Assembly (NCBI GenBank): GCA_015655195.1
Contig: JAATFM010000255.1
Coordinates: 1 to 43,951 of the forward strand
Direction: 5' to 3'
Source of the DNA: Terriglobales bacterium
GTDB taxonomy: Bacteria; Acidobacteriota; Terriglobia; Terriglobales; Acidobacteriaceae
Length of the DNA stretch: 43,951 bases
Under the pieces are notes generated by a model. That model was not told the DNA's origin and did no database searches. It saw only the letters and a program-made list of their open reading frames with translations. A program made the position numbers and the translations under genes. This document shows, one piece after another, positions 28,810-38,416 of the stretch (position 1 is its first letter; the number at the start of each line of letters is the position of its first letter).

Positions 28810-29538
28810 TCACTTGTACAGGATTACGTACGCATGCAAAATTACTTCTCCAGTGCCGGGGCGTATCAGCCCGCGGCGGGTGAAGGATGCTATCCTGCCT
28901 GGAATCTTGCCCGGAGACGCCAACGTGCCGACAGGCTGATGCTGCTCTTCGTCCAGACGGTCGCCTTCAACAGGCTCGATGAAGGAAAGTTCCGCCAGTC
29001 CGGCCATCTCTCGAAACGCCGCCTGCAGCGTCTCATTCTTTCTTTGCCGATCCATTTCGTAATCCGAGAGGTGGATCAAAGCCCGCAGGATGTTGGCGGT
29101 ATTTTTCCAGAATGTGTCGGTGAGAGTCGCGGATCTCGTTTTTCCGTTTTTCTCAAGCTCCCAGGCCCACTTGATGACCGGGGGATCGAAGCGAAGCCGC
29201 TCCTGCTCACACACCCGCAGGTTTTTGAGAAACTGTCGTACCGGGTCTGACGGGCGGGCGGTTTGAACCGATCCTCGACGGGGCTGCGAACCGATGCTGT
29301 ACCGGTTATCGACAACGCGAACTGCAAGGCGCTCATTGATCTTTTGGATCACATTGTCGAAGCCGGTCTGAGGAACGGCCCACATCAGGCTGTTGCCTGC
29401 GTGTTTGAGCTCCATGAGCCGTGTCAGCATCTTGCCTGCCTGCCGTTCTTCTTTGCCGGGGTGAAAGAGGATCAGCGCCGCAAGCGCAATTCCACACACC
29501 AGCAAGACAACCGTCGAAACGGCCATGAGGAAATTCAT
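28810..29538 (-). CDS. Single-TM operon protein of unknown function
   Basis: A 242-residue protein from ATG 29538, after AAGGA. The N-terminal TM (FLMAVSTVVLLVCGIALAALILF) is followed by a soluble, mostly helical cytoplasmic part (LTRLMELKHAGNSLM, RQFLKNLRVCEQERLRF, LIHLSDYEMDRQRKNETLQ). The C-terminus ends in a beta-like RPGTGEVILHAYVILYK. The upstream 67 codons of the track ORF overlap the preceding gene and are rejected. It lies 13 bases after the zinc-ribbon Hsp70-like gene. No family is recognised. Confidence 0.75.
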   Translation of the reverse strand: MNFLMAVSTVVLLVCGIALAALILFHPGKEERQAGKMLTRLMELKHAGNSLMWAVPQTGFDNVIQKINERLAVRVVDNRYSIGSQPRRGSVQTARPSDPVRQFLKNLRVCEQERLRFDPPVIKWAWELEKNGKTRSATLTDTFWKNTANILRALIHLSDYEMDRQRKNETLQAAFREMAGLAELSFIEPVEGDRLDEEQHQPVGTLASPGKIPGRIASFTRRGLIRPGTGEVILHAYVILYK

Positions 29539-29551
29539 TTCGTCATCCTTC

Positions 29552-32260
29552 TCAAGGACGGATGTTTCCACCCACCCGATGGAAGAACACTTCCCCACCT
29601 TGTGAGCCAACCGCCGAAACCTGTAGTTGAAAGTCCTTGAGTACGAGGAGCAGCGTCCATGGCTGCCCATCGCCGAGTGGTACTGTGCGCTCCGGCTTCC
29701 AGGTTCCCAGCTTGGCCAACAATTCGTCGTGCAAAGCAACCTCGACGTCTTCGTCTTCCAATGCCAGGTTTTCCCAAAGCGAAATCTTCTCCTCGCCGAA
29801 CCAGTACCCCTTTAGCTCGCCCTTGAGTCCGTCGGCTGGAATATCCCTGTCAACGGGAAGGATCGTGCTGAAGACGCGCGTTACAACGTCAAAGACGCCA
29901 ATGCTGGACGTGGTGCGCTGCGCGCCAAAGGGAAGCACGAGCCGACGCTTCGTGCTCTTGCGCATCGAAACCGAAAGGCATGCGCCGGCGACAACGCATT
30001 CCTTGGGATTCTTTGCAGGGATGATTTTTGCGCGTGGAAATGCCTGATGAATCGTCTCTTCCACGATGGGCAGAAACGATGTTTTGCCGGATAGATGGAT
30101 ATAGTCGAGAGTCTGTACCTTTGCCGCGCACTTGCGCAGGATCTCCACCAACTCGTGCAATTTCCCGCGAGTATGGTCCGCGAACTCTCTTTCAATATCT
30201 CTTCCGCCGGCTGCTCGAATATCGCTGAATGAGAAAATGCGTTCCTGTACCGACTGTGTCTGCTCAACATAGATGGCGAGATTGATTTGATGCGGCGCAG
30301 TGTTTTTCTCGCGGCTTAGACTTGCCTTGAAACTCTCGGCGGTCCTGCGCAGCTCGGACTTGTTGCGGAGAGCGGTATCCGGCAAGACGCCGCTCATCCT
30401 TTCTCGAACTACGCGCTCCCCGGGATGCATGGTTTCGAGAAAGCGATTGCAGTTCTCAAGCAGGCGCGTTTCGAGGAAGGTAGTCAAGTCTTCTCCGCCG
30501 AAGCGCTTGCCACGGGAGTTGATAATCTGAGGCCGAATCTCGGTGAAACCGTATTGACTTTGCCCGCGATGCACCACAAGCACAGCGATGTCCGTTGTTC
30601 CTCCACCCAGGTCGAATGAGGCTACGGTAAAGTCGTGGCGGGGAGCATCACTGCGGCTGGTGATGTCCTTGATAAGGGGCACCACTGCGGCGACTGGCTC
30701 CTGCAGCCAATGGATCGTGCCATCGCCGAAGGCCTGTTTGATGGCGTGGTTCAGGTTGCGGAACTGGTCGTACGAACAAATTGAGGGATGCGTAACGAGG
30801 AACTCGTGGAAGACGGCGTTTTTCTTCGTCTCTGCGGTGCGGCGTATCTCATGCAGGTAGTCGGCGGCGACAGTTGCCGCGCTGCGTTTGAACCATAGCT
30901 CACTGTTCTGAGGACGCACGATGAGCTCGGCGTTCGTCTCTCCCAGTTTCTGCTTGAGGGCGCTGAGCGTGCCTGCCGCTACGGCTTCGTCGACGGATGC
31001 CAGCATTTTGGGGTCGGAACCGATGCGTACTTCCGGCTCAGTGGAGGCGAGGCTCAGGTACTGGACATACGTGGGAGAGATGGGCTTGTCGCCTTCCAGC
31101 GGGATCAGTTCCAGGTCGCAGTCCGTTTCCAGGGCTGCGCAGGTAGTGTTGCTCGATCCAAAGTCGATGGCAAGCATTCCTTCAAACGGCCGCAAAGGCT
31201 CGATGATAAAGGGAACGCGGCGCCTGGCCACAGGAACGTTTGCCGTAACATCCAGAACGAAATGAAACAGGTTCGTAGGCGCGCGCTGCATGTGCTCCAG
31301 ATTCAAATCGAACTCGATTGCGCCCTCCTGGCCGCCGAAAATCTCTATCGGCAACCTGGTAAGAGGCTGGATGACAGCGCCAACACACTCCTGCGGAGGC
31401 GTCAGCGTGACCGATTGAATCGTCAGCTTTGCATTCTTGCGCCCACCCTCCAGGTCGTCATCGGCCTGATTTCGCAAGGCAAAACGCAGATGCTGTCCGG
31501 CAGTCTGGAAGCGAGTCTCCGCAGGCTTGTTCGGATCAGCCCAGCTCAGTTGTGGCGCACTGCGCACCGCCGCGCCGATCCTGACTTCCTTTTCACTTTT
31601 TCCATGGGCTCCCTCGAAACGCACGAGCAGCGTGGCATAGGGTTTCTTTACCAGCAGACCGCTCTCGGCATGGAGATCGAGGGGCAACCGGCATGTCGCC
31701 GAAGACCGGAACGGCTTTTTGAGTGCCGTTGCCACGTTCAAGCCGGTACTGCCACCGGACTCCACTGCATGAATTGTCAGCTCGCCTGCACGGGGCGCCA
31801 TTTCGATTGAGACTTTCTGGCGGGCGCGGCTCGGGGACTCCCATACCTCGATCTCATCCGGAGTACAGACAATTGCCGGGTCTTCGTCGATGGCGCTTAC
31901 ACTGTGCGTAGCATCGCCGATGCTGGTGCGGATGGTGATTTCTCCGCCCTGTGGCTGCGTGAGCGTATCCGTCGCGGCGCGGCACAAGAACCGGCACTCT
32001 CCCCCCGGCTCCACAGTGCGGCCGACGCATGGCTCGACCGTCAGCCATTCCGGCGCAACGATAGAAGAGATGGTAAGCGGCGACAAGGTGGGATTACGCA
32101 GCAGGATGCCGAGGCGCGGTGCTACTTCTCCAACAATCAGGATCGAGGGCTTGACGATGAGCTCGATTCGGCTGCACGGCGATTTGCAATAACCGCACCA
32201 GGCATCCTCGGCCTTGCACACCCATGCCTGGCAGCTCTCGCAGATGCGCGGATCAGACAT
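29552..32260 (-). CDS. Zinc-ribbon protein with Hsp70/actin-type ATPase domain
   Basis: A 902-residue protein from ATG 32260, after GGGAGAG. N-terminal Cys at 7, 10, 15, 22 and 25 (CESCQAWVCKAEDAWCGYC) form a zinc ribbon. A beta-rich region of about 320 residues follows. An Hsp70-type nucleotidase comes next: phosphate-1 LAIDFGSSNTTCAAL (363-376), connect-1 WLQEPVAAVVP (about 519), phosphate-2 SFDLGGGTTDIAVL (547-560), the FGGEDL motif (about 588), and the adenosine loop YIHLSGKTSFLP (719-731). No DnaK-like substrate-binding domain is seen; a beta-like C-terminal region replaces it. The family is known to bind ATP. The role here may be a chaperone-like or filament-forming partner of the 1180-residue protein (inference). 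Confidence 0.85.
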   Translation of the reverse strand: MSDPRICESCQAWVCKAEDAWCGYCKSPCSRIELIVKPSILIVGEVAPRLGILLRNPTLSPLTISSIVAPEWLTVEPCVGRTVEPGGECRFLCRAATDTLTQPQGGEITIRTSIGDATHSVSAIDEDPAIVCTPDEIEVWESPSRARQKVSIEMAPRAGELTIHAVESGGSTGLNVATALKKPFRSSATCRLPLDLHAESGLLVKKPYATLLVRFEGAHGKSEKEVRIGAAVRSAPQLSWADPNKPAETRFQTAGQHLRFALRNQADDDLEGGRKNAKLTIQSVTLTPPQECVGAVIQPLTRLPIEIFGGQEGAIEFDLNLEHMQRAPTNLFHFVLDVTANVPVARRRVPFIIEPLRPFEGMLAIDFGSSNTTCAALETDCDLELIPLEGDKPISPTYVQYLSLASTEPEVRIGSDPKMLASVDEAVAAGTLSALKQKLGETNAELIVRPQNSELWFKRSAATVAADYLHEIRRTAETKKNAVFHEFLVTHPSICSYDQFRNLNHAIKQAFGDGTIHWLQEPVAAVVPLIKDITSRSDAPRHDFTVASFDLGGGTTDIAVLVVHRGQSQYGFTEIRPQIINSRGKRFGGEDLTTFLETRLLENCNRFLETMHPGERVVRERMSGVLPDTALRNKSELRRTAESFKASLSREKNTAPHQINLAIYVEQTQSVQERIFSFSDIRAAGGRDIEREFADHTRGKLHELVEILRKCAAKVQTLDYIHLSGKTSFLPIVEETIHQAFPRAKIIPAKNPKECVVAGACLSVSMRKSTKRRLVLPFGAQRTTSSIGVFDVVTRVFSTILPVDRDIPADGLKGELKGYWFGEEKISLWENLALEDEDVEVALHDELLAKLGTWKPERTVPLGDGQPWTLLLVLKDFQLQVSAVGSQGGEVFFHRVGGNIRP

Positions 32261-33260
32261 TCTCGATCTCTCCCGGATCGTCGAGAACCCACTCATTCCC
32301 ATTCGCGAGCAGCTTGGCAGCCTTGATTAAGCACTGACGGCTTCCCGGCGTGTAAGTAAAAATGCCTTCGATCCACTTTCGATCCAGGCCGTAATCTATC
32401 CTGAAACTCGGAAGCGCATAATTTATGCCTCCTTTGTTCACCTTGATAAAGTTCCCTTTAACGTCCTCGACAAGGCGCAGGTCTCTGGGGCGATTATTGG
32501 CTCTGGCTTCAATGTTCAACCATGAGATCGGGGTTAACTGGTAATGCTTTGCAAACCACGACTCGTTGCGCAACGAAACGGCGCGATTGTAGTCCGCTTC
32601 GAGATTCCCGCTTGGACCATCCGATTGCAGCGCATTGCCGGCTGCGGAAGAACCTATCTCCAATGAGTCGTCCGGCGATGGGTAGACGGCGCCTGCCGGA
32701 CTATCGCTGAACGACAAGACGGGGTCTGGCGATGATTCACTCGCCGGATACGTGTCCGTCGGCGCGCTCTGCGACCTCGGCTGATTGGAAACCGCTGCCC
32801 GCCTCAAGGCTTCCAGTGCATCCCTGACCGCTTCCTCTGACGCGGCACGCTTTTCCGCTTCCGCGGACAATGCCCGGGACAGCTCTTCCACCTTTTGGAG
32901 TAAGTTGTTCATCTCTTCGGGCAATTTATTTACCTTCGTCTGGAGGGTTGCGATGCTTGCGGTGGTCGTAGAGATCGATTCTGCCTGCTCGCCACTCAAT
33001 GTCAGAACACGGGGCTTGCGCATCAAAATGACAATAAGGAGCACCAGCAACACCAGCCCAAGGACCAGTGGCGCCAGGGGCGAAGTCAGCGCCTGGGCCA
33101 GCTCATCAAGATACCCCTGCAGGCCGTCAGCCCGGGCCGGCGGACTATCGGAAGGATCGGCCAGATTACCATATGCGGCGGTCGCCGACGCTGTGCCGCA
33201 CGCCAGTGCCGCAAGAAGCGCGGCGACGGCAGCTCTTGTATATCCCCCCTGATTTCTCAT
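32253..33260 (-). CDS. Signal peptide/TM/coiled-coil protein
   Basis: A 335-residue protein overlapping the upstream gene by ATGA and the downstream gene by 8 bases. A signal peptide (AAVAALLAALACGTASATA) comes first, then a TM (APLVLGLVLLVLLIVILM, about 62-80). A coiled coil (about 95-155, IATLQTKVNKLPEEMNNLLQ and VEELSRALSAEAEKR) follows. A Ser/Pro/Asp-rich linker (155-230) leads to a C-terminal domain of about 105 residues (WFAKHYQLTPISWLNIEA, INYALPSFRIDYGLD). The coiled coil on the cytoplasmic side would suit a membrane adaptor for the cytoskeletal components (inference). Confidence 0.78.
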   Translation of the reverse strand: MRNQGGYTRAAVAALLAALACGTASATAAYGNLADPSDSPPARADGLQGYLDELAQALTSPLAPLVLGLVLLVLLIVILMRKPRVLTLSGEQAESISTTTASIATLQTKVNKLPEEMNNLLQKVEELSRALSAEAEKRAASEEAVRDALEALRRAAVSNQPRSQSAPTDTYPASESSPDPVLSFSDSPAGAVYPSPDDSLEIGSSAAGNALQSDGPSGNLEADYNRAVSLRNESWFAKHYQLTPISWLNIEARANNRPRDLRLVEDVKGNFIKVNKGGINYALPSFRIDYGLDRKWIEGIFTYTPGSRQCLIKAAKLLANGNEWVLDDPGEIENV

Positions 33261-36200
33261 AGCTGGGCCAACCTTAGCATCCGGGTTTGCAGGAACTCGC
33301 TGAGGGCTTCAAAGAAGACCGGCTTTCTCCTGAGCAATGCCTCTGCCTTGATGCGATCCGAATCTTCCGGGGGCTTCGTGATCGCGTGAGCAATTGTGTT
33401 GAGCGTGTTCTGAATGCGGCCGCCAATCGTCTCGATTTCACGGTCGGAGAGTGCAAAGTGCAGCTCGGAATCGAGCGACTTCAGAAACCTTGCGAATACA
33501 GGCAGGGCAGGATCGATCTGAGCCCGCAGGCTGGCAACGTCTGCCTCCGTAAGCGGCTCCGACCACTCACGGTCAGGTCTGTCGCTGCCGGTGATCTTGA
33601 ACGCTTCCCCTGCCATGGGCTCGACGAAGCCGTCTTCGATCCTGACAATCGTTCCAGGGGCGACAAGCCCCGCGGCAACCTCTTCTTTTGGATCGTCGCT
33701 GAGATGAATCTCCACGTTCGCTTTCAAGCCCGGAACCGCTTCCCCCACTCCGGCGAGAAAGCTTCCCGCAAAGCTCTTGTAGAAGGCCGTTTCGGCCTCG
33801 AATGCGCCAAGTCCGCACCACTGGAACAGCTTCGATCCATTCCCGCCGATAAAAATCGGGATGGTCGGGGTGTTGTTGGAGGAGCCGTCCTTGATGACGT
33901 AGGAGCCATCCTTGACGAGCTTGCCGACAAGCAGCCCGGAGTAAAACCCGATTCCGCAGAGGCCGACTTCCAGGATTTTGAGAAACTCCTCGATTACCGG
34001 AATGCGCGCTTTTTGCGCAATAGTGGCCAGCATGGCGTCGCCGTGAGCGGCGACGATAGCATTGAGAAGGCCTGTATAGGCGTCGCCGATGACTGTGTTC
34101 AGCCTGTTGATTGGCGCATTGCCGGCAAGCATGGTCAGGATTTCCGGCTTTTCGCGGAAAGGCGCCAGAAAGATGTCGTTTCCGGCAAAGAGCACCGAGA
34201 GATGCGCCAGCAACGAAGGCTTGTCATTGTCATCTTTGTTCCAGACGGCGACATCGGTGGTGCCTCCGCCAATGTCGAGCGTGACCGCGCCCTGTTGAAT
34301 CGCGAGACCACGCCTGACCGCGAAATAAAGTGTTGCAGCCACCGCCTCACGGCAGAGCCTGTCATCCTGCGCAGGCTCAACCGCAATGCTGGTGCCTGCC
34401 TGCAGGTTTCTGAGAATGGCCTTCCAGTTTCCCGCCCACCGGGTTTTGTCCCTGAGATGGAAGGCAGTCGGATACGAATAACGCACTTTGACCTTGCCAA
34501 CGCCCTCGTTGACGAGCTCGGCCAAAGCCTCCATGCAGACTTGCGTTAAAAAGCCTTGCGCGGCGGTATTTTCATGCTCGCTGCCCCACTTCATATTCGA
34601 GTGGATCGAGCTGTCCTCGCCGACAAAGAAACCTGTGGCATCACCGACTGCGGGGAAAAGGACATGACCATCGCGCACGGCGGCAGCATCATCGGCGGCA
34701 TATAACTCTTTGCCATTCCGCGGAAATACCTGATAAACACTCAGGATTCTGCCGGAGTCCCTGGCATTTTCGGCCCCGTTGCCCTGCGGGATGAAATACT
34801 GGCGCGTTAATTTGCTGAATTGGCCTATATCGAGGCTTGTGACCTGAAAGAGACGGCTCTTGAAGTCAACACGCTCCGTCGCATTGGGGCCGTTGTCGCC
34901 CTCGATGCGTCGGTAAATAGTTGTGCCGGTGGTGCCGAAATCGACTCCGAGCGTCGCCGTGCGTGCGTGATTGGACAACTTCGGCACCGGGGCCTTGAGA
35001 AAGAGAAGGCCCTGCGGAGGCTTGCCTATCTTCGTTCGCGGCCTGTCCGGGTCGGAGGGCATGGTGCATACAAGCACCTCCGGAAAACGCTTCATGGGAT
35101 AAATCTGAAATCTTTCGTCGCTAGAATTTTCATCCTTCAATGCGATCATCCGGTGTGCTTCGGTGTTTACGCCCCATGGGCGCACGGCGAAGACATTTGT
35201 ATCGCGGCCGCCCCAGTACTCGAAGAGGAAGTACCGCGTCCAGGAATTCTGTCCCTGATCTTCATCCTGGAAGCTGAAATCCGGCCAGATGCATACGGGC
35301 GGAATACGAAGCCTGCGCACATTGTCCTGCAGGTCTGTCGTATCGGACTTTGTGTAATTTTTTTCAATCGTGACGGTATGGCGAGCCCCCTCTACATTGC
35401 CCTGCCTGCCTTTCACAAGAGTGCGCACAGTGAAACGTAACCGGCAGGTGGCACTGCCGTCAGGGTGCCACTCCACTGAAAAGTTTTCGACCAGCTCGCC
35501 GCCAGAAAACAGCGTGATGGCATCTTCCGTCAGCGGGAAAACGATCTCGCGCACCTGGCTTTGCGGAGGGTTGGAAGAATTGGAAGTTTTCGCCATGAAG
35601 CAGCCCGGAAACTCTCCGCCCTTGGCATTGGAAGCGTCGTAGAAGAGAGTGTCTTCAAAGAAAAAGTTCGCGGAGCACCATTTCATCCCATCCGGAATGC
35701 CGTCGAAGGAGCCTGATGTACGACCGGTCTCTTCGGGAATGCCTTTCGCGGATTCCAGGGTGAAGTTGCGATAGACCACAATTTCGTTTTCCGCTCTCAG
35801 TTGCCCGCTATCCGGGCTCAATACCGCACGCACACCTGTATTGATGAGCACGTAGCCGGTAGGCCCCTTGTCGCGGCTGACAATCTCCAACTCTGTGATC
35901 TCGCCACCAATGTCGCTGTTGTGCGCACCTGCAAGGTGACGGAAGATACCTCCGATCAGCGGCAGGGGCGAATCCGTGGAAAGAATCGAGTCATCGGGAT
36001 CTTTCTGTGCCCCTGCATCGAGACCGTTTGCATAGCTCTCCAGCAGCTTCAACAGATCACCGAGGCGGGTTGTTTTGGACTGGCTGCCGCTGATCTTCTT
36101 CCTTAACAGATGAAGCCACTCGGCGAGGGCCGTCTTTTCGCGCTTGTTCAGAAATGGAGTCGGATCGGTCAGATACCTGCCGTCAAACCACGGAACGTCA

Positions 36201-36799
36201 TTCGGATCGAAAAAGCCTTCATAGGAAGCGCCAGTGGCCACGAGTGTGCTTGCCGAAGTCATTCCGAAGACCGCATATTCGCTCGGCGCCTGGCGTACCT
36301 TCAAGAGGTTGAATTTCTCAAAAGTCGTATTCAGATCGATGAAATCATCCGGGCCGGGCTGCAGCTCTGCAAGCACGCGCAAAAAGCTGCCTCGCCCTTC
36401 CTGCCTGGCGTTGGAAAGATCCACGGACTGCCCCGCATCCAGGGCGTTGAATCTCCGAATCTCGCGGAGAGCCAGGATTGCCAGCAATCCGCGCCATTCG
36501 CCTAGAATGCGGGCGTGCATGGGGTGCGTCCCATCGTAAAGTCCGCGCGCGAAGAGAAGAACCCTGCCCCATGGGTCCGGAATCGAATGGATCTCCGTGT
36601 CCTCGGTTTTGGGCTTCGTCTCTTCCGCTGCCGGTTTCTTTTCCTCTTTTGCCGATTGCGTGGCCAGAGCCTTGGCCAGGATGCTTGCGCGCATGTCTTG
36701 ATCCGGGTTATCCCAGACACCCGCGTTTGCCGGCAGCGTCAGCTCATTTTCAGGGCCTGCCTTCAACCTGGGCAAATAAAGAGCATTCTCAGCTTTCAT
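33257..36799 (-). CDS. Giant protein with C-terminal actin/Hsp70-type ATPase domain
   Basis: An 1180-residue protein. The N-terminal 600 residues are unassigned, with an early Lys/Glu/Pro-rich linker and a beta-rich later part (CRLRFTVRTLVKG). The C-terminal half is an actin/Hsp70-type ATPase: phosphate-1 LGVDFGTTGTTIYRR (about 617-631), phosphate-2 TLDIGGGTTDVAVW (about 839-853) and adenosine loop IPIFIGGNGSKLFQW (about 980-994). Its size and layout recall the large actin-like SrfB virulence-associated family, an untested resemblance. I chose ATG 36799 because the GTG at 36832 overlaps the tubulin-like gene and lacks a ribosome site; GGGGGAG lies just before 36799, closer than usual. Confidence 0.85.
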   Translation of the reverse strand: MKAENALYLPRLKAGPENELTLPANAGVWDNPDQDMRASILAKALATQSAKEEKKPAAEETKPKTEDTEIHSIPDPWGRVLLFARGLYDGTHPMHARILGEWRGLLAILALREIRRFNALDAGQSVDLSNARQEGRGSFLRVLAELQPGPDDFIDLNTTFEKFNLLKVRQAPSEYAVFGMTSASTLVATGASYEGFFDPNDVPWFDGRYLTDPTPFLNKREKTALAEWLHLLRKKISGSQSKTTRLGDLLKLLESYANGLDAGAQKDPDDSILSTDSPLPLIGGIFRHLAGAHNSDIGGEITELEIVSRDKGPTGYVLINTGVRAVLSPDSGQLRAENEIVVYRNFTLESAKGIPEETGRTSGSFDGIPDGMKWCSANFFFEDTLFYDASNAKGGEFPGCFMAKTSNSSNPPQSQVREIVFPLTEDAITLFSGGELVENFSVEWHPDGSATCRLRFTVRTLVKGRQGNVEGARHTVTIEKNYTKSDTTDLQDNVRRLRIPPVCIWPDFSFQDEDQGQNSWTRYFLFEYWGGRDTNVFAVRPWGVNTEAHRMIALKDENSSDERFQIYPMKRFPEVLVCTMPSDPDRPRTKIGKPPQGLLFLKAPVPKLSNHARTATLGVDFGTTGTTIYRRIEGDNGPNATERVDFKSRLFQVTSLDIGQFSKLTRQYFIPQGNGAENARDSGRILSVYQVFPRNGKELYAADDAAAVRDGHVLFPAVGDATGFFVGEDSSIHSNMKWGSEHENTAAQGFLTQVCMEALAELVNEGVGKVKVRYSYPTAFHLRDKTRWAGNWKAILRNLQAGTSIAVEPAQDDRLCREAVAATLYFAVRRGLAIQQGAVTLDIGGGTTDVAVWNKDDNDKPSLLAHLSVLFAGNDIFLAPFREKPEILTMLAGNAPINRLNTVIGDAYTGLLNAIVAAHGDAMLATIAQKARIPVIEEFLKILEVGLCGIGFYSGLLVGKLVKDGSYVIKDGSSNNTPTIPIFIGGNGSKLFQWCGLGAFEAETAFYKSFAGSFLAGVGEAVPGLKANVEIHLSDDPKEEVAAGLVAPGTIVRIEDGFVEPMAGEAFKITGSDRPDREWSEPLTEADVASLRAQIDPALPVFARFLKSLDSELHFALSDREIETIGGRIQNTLNTIAHAITKPPEDSDRIKAEALLRRKPVFFEALSEFLQTRMLRLAQL

Positions 36800-36816
36800 A
36801 CTCCCCCGTTTCGTAT

Positions 36817-38385
36817 TCAGAACAAGTTGCACGCGTCGTACAAAGCACGGATCAGATAGCCGGAGCCGTTTGGCGGATTACCGTGAAACGTCATTTCAGT
36901 GGCATGGTCCAAAATGCTTCTGAGATTGAGCTTGACGCTATCGGCGGGAAACAGCCCTTCGCGGATGAGTGTGCCGTCACTGAACTCTCCAACCTCTTTC
37001 AACCGCCAGCCGCCATTGGCAGGAACGGCGAAGATGCTGATATTGGCCAGAGAGGCTTGAAATCCGCTGCGATGCGAGGTGGAGACGCCGAGCAGCCAGT
37101 CCAGAAACTTCTCCGCAAAATTATTGACTTTGAGGATGTCCCCAAGCAGGACCGTACTCGGGTTGTTGGTCCCTTTGTTTCCATCCGCGCCCGATTGCTT
37201 TTCATCGGCGTGCGGATTCACTTGAGCGATGTATGGAAGAACCTGCTTGCGGACAATCGTGGTGGTCGAAGCGCGCAGTTTCCTGTCATTCGCAGCCTCA
37301 CGATTCATCCATGGGGCATAGACATAGCGGAAAAGCACCGCGAAGAGGATCATCTGCTTGAGAGCGGCGGTGTGCTTCTGCTTCAGGGCTTCTTCGAAGG
37401 GCAGATCGGACCAATGCAACTGCGGTTCACGCTCTCGCATGGCGATCGAAAGCGTGTGATCCTTGTCGCCCTGCGGAAACCCGGAGAAGAACCGGACTCC
37501 GCCGAGCGAGGCGACCAATTCCAGGAAGTGAGGAGGGTTCGTCTGTTCTCCTGCTCCGACAGCGGAAACCGGCATGGGGGCAGGGAACTGCTCGCCCAGT
37601 GTGTACATGGAGTTGGCCAGCTTCAGGAATCCTCGCTCGTGGTAATACTGCAGTGCCTCGGCAGTGGCCTCCGGGAAGGTGGACGGGTCGGCTTGCACGA
37701 CGGGCTTGCCATCTTTGCTGATCACCTGGTTGAAGGTGAAATAAGGCAACATCAGAATCAGTCCCAGCCTCTTGGATTTGACCGCATCCAGTTCCCTGGC
37801 CAGTAAGCGGAAGATAGTTGGCACGCCGGCCGCGCCCGTTCCGCCAAAAACGGAACCAACGAAGAGGACGGGGACCTTGCCGTCATTGGCGGCATTCCGG
37901 ATGCCTTCAACGAGTCTGTACCAGCGGTCCGTTCTATCCTGAAAATTGACCCGGTCGGCAAGGATCGCCGAACCAATGGCCGGCCGGCCGCGAAATCCCT
38001 GCCCGATCGCCATCTCGCGCTCTTTGGGCGGGTAGAACAACTCCATCAGACTGGCTTCGACTGGCCTTTGTTTTCGCTTTTCCGCGTAATGAAAGAATTC
38101 GTCGAACTTCTGGCCTTCGTTGTTCCTGACCGGCGTCCAGGCTTTCTCGTCCAGGCTCACACTGGTTCGGAACAGGCTGGTGGAGCCGAGCATGAGGCTC
38201 TTACATGCCTTGTAAGCCGCAAAGGCATCCTGGCAAGCGTTGATATTTCCATTTGACCCATCGGCATCCACCAGCAGACACTCAAGGTCGCCGACATCCG
38301 GCATCATGCCGGCCGCGCTCATGAACAGCATGGCGTGTATGAACTTTGCTCCGGAACCACCTACTCCAATCAGGAAATAACGCAA
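36817..38385 (-). CDS. Tubulin/FtsZ-like GTPase
   Basis: A 522-residue protein starting at TTG 38385, five bases after GGGGGAG. The track start at 38460 would overlap the four-TM gene by 44 bases. The N-terminus LRYFLIGVGGSGAKFIHAML matches the FtsZ/tubulin first nucleotide loop (GVGGSG, residues 7-12). LLVDADGSN (37-45) follows, and the signature loop appears as VGSVFGGTGAAGVPT (about 176-190), a variant of GGGTGSG. This pattern fits the bacterial tubulin-like family (Pfam Tubulin_2 type), not canonical FtsZ. Expected role: GTP-dependent polymer formation. It lies between a four-TM protein and the giant actin-like ATPase, so filaments may be membrane-linked (inference). Confidence 0.86.
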   Translation of the reverse strand: MRYFLIGVGGSGAKFIHAMLFMSAAGMMPDVGDLECLLVDADGSNGNINACQDAFAAYKACKSLMLGSTSLFRTSVSLDEKAWTPVRNNEGQKFDEFFHYAEKRKQRPVEASLMELFYPPKEREMAIGQGFRGRPAIGSAILADRVNFQDRTDRWYRLVEGIRNAANDGKVPVLFVGSVFGGTGAAGVPTIFRLLARELDAVKSKRLGLILMLPYFTFNQVISKDGKPVVQADPSTFPEATAEALQYYHERGFLKLANSMYTLGEQFPAPMPVSAVGAGEQTNPPHFLELVASLGGVRFFSGFPQGDKDHTLSIAMREREPQLHWSDLPFEEALKQKHTAALKQMILFAVLFRYVYAPWMNREAANDRKLRASTTTIVRKQVLPYIAQVNPHADEKQSGADGNKGTNNPSTVLLGDILKVNNFAEKFLDWLLGVSTSHRSGFQASLANISIFAVPANGGWRLKEVGEFSDGTLIREGLFPADSVKLNLRSILDHATEMTFHGNPPNGSGYLIRALYDACNLF

Positions 38386-38416
38386 GTTCTCCCCCTTCTT
38401 TTCTTCGGCGAAACTG

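Noticed and set aside
33287-34549. 420-codon plus-strand ORF
   Set aside because: Antisense to the actin-like ATPase domain.
36478-37806. 442-codon plus-strand ORF
   Set aside because: Antisense to the tubulin-like and giant ATPase genes; no recognisable motif.
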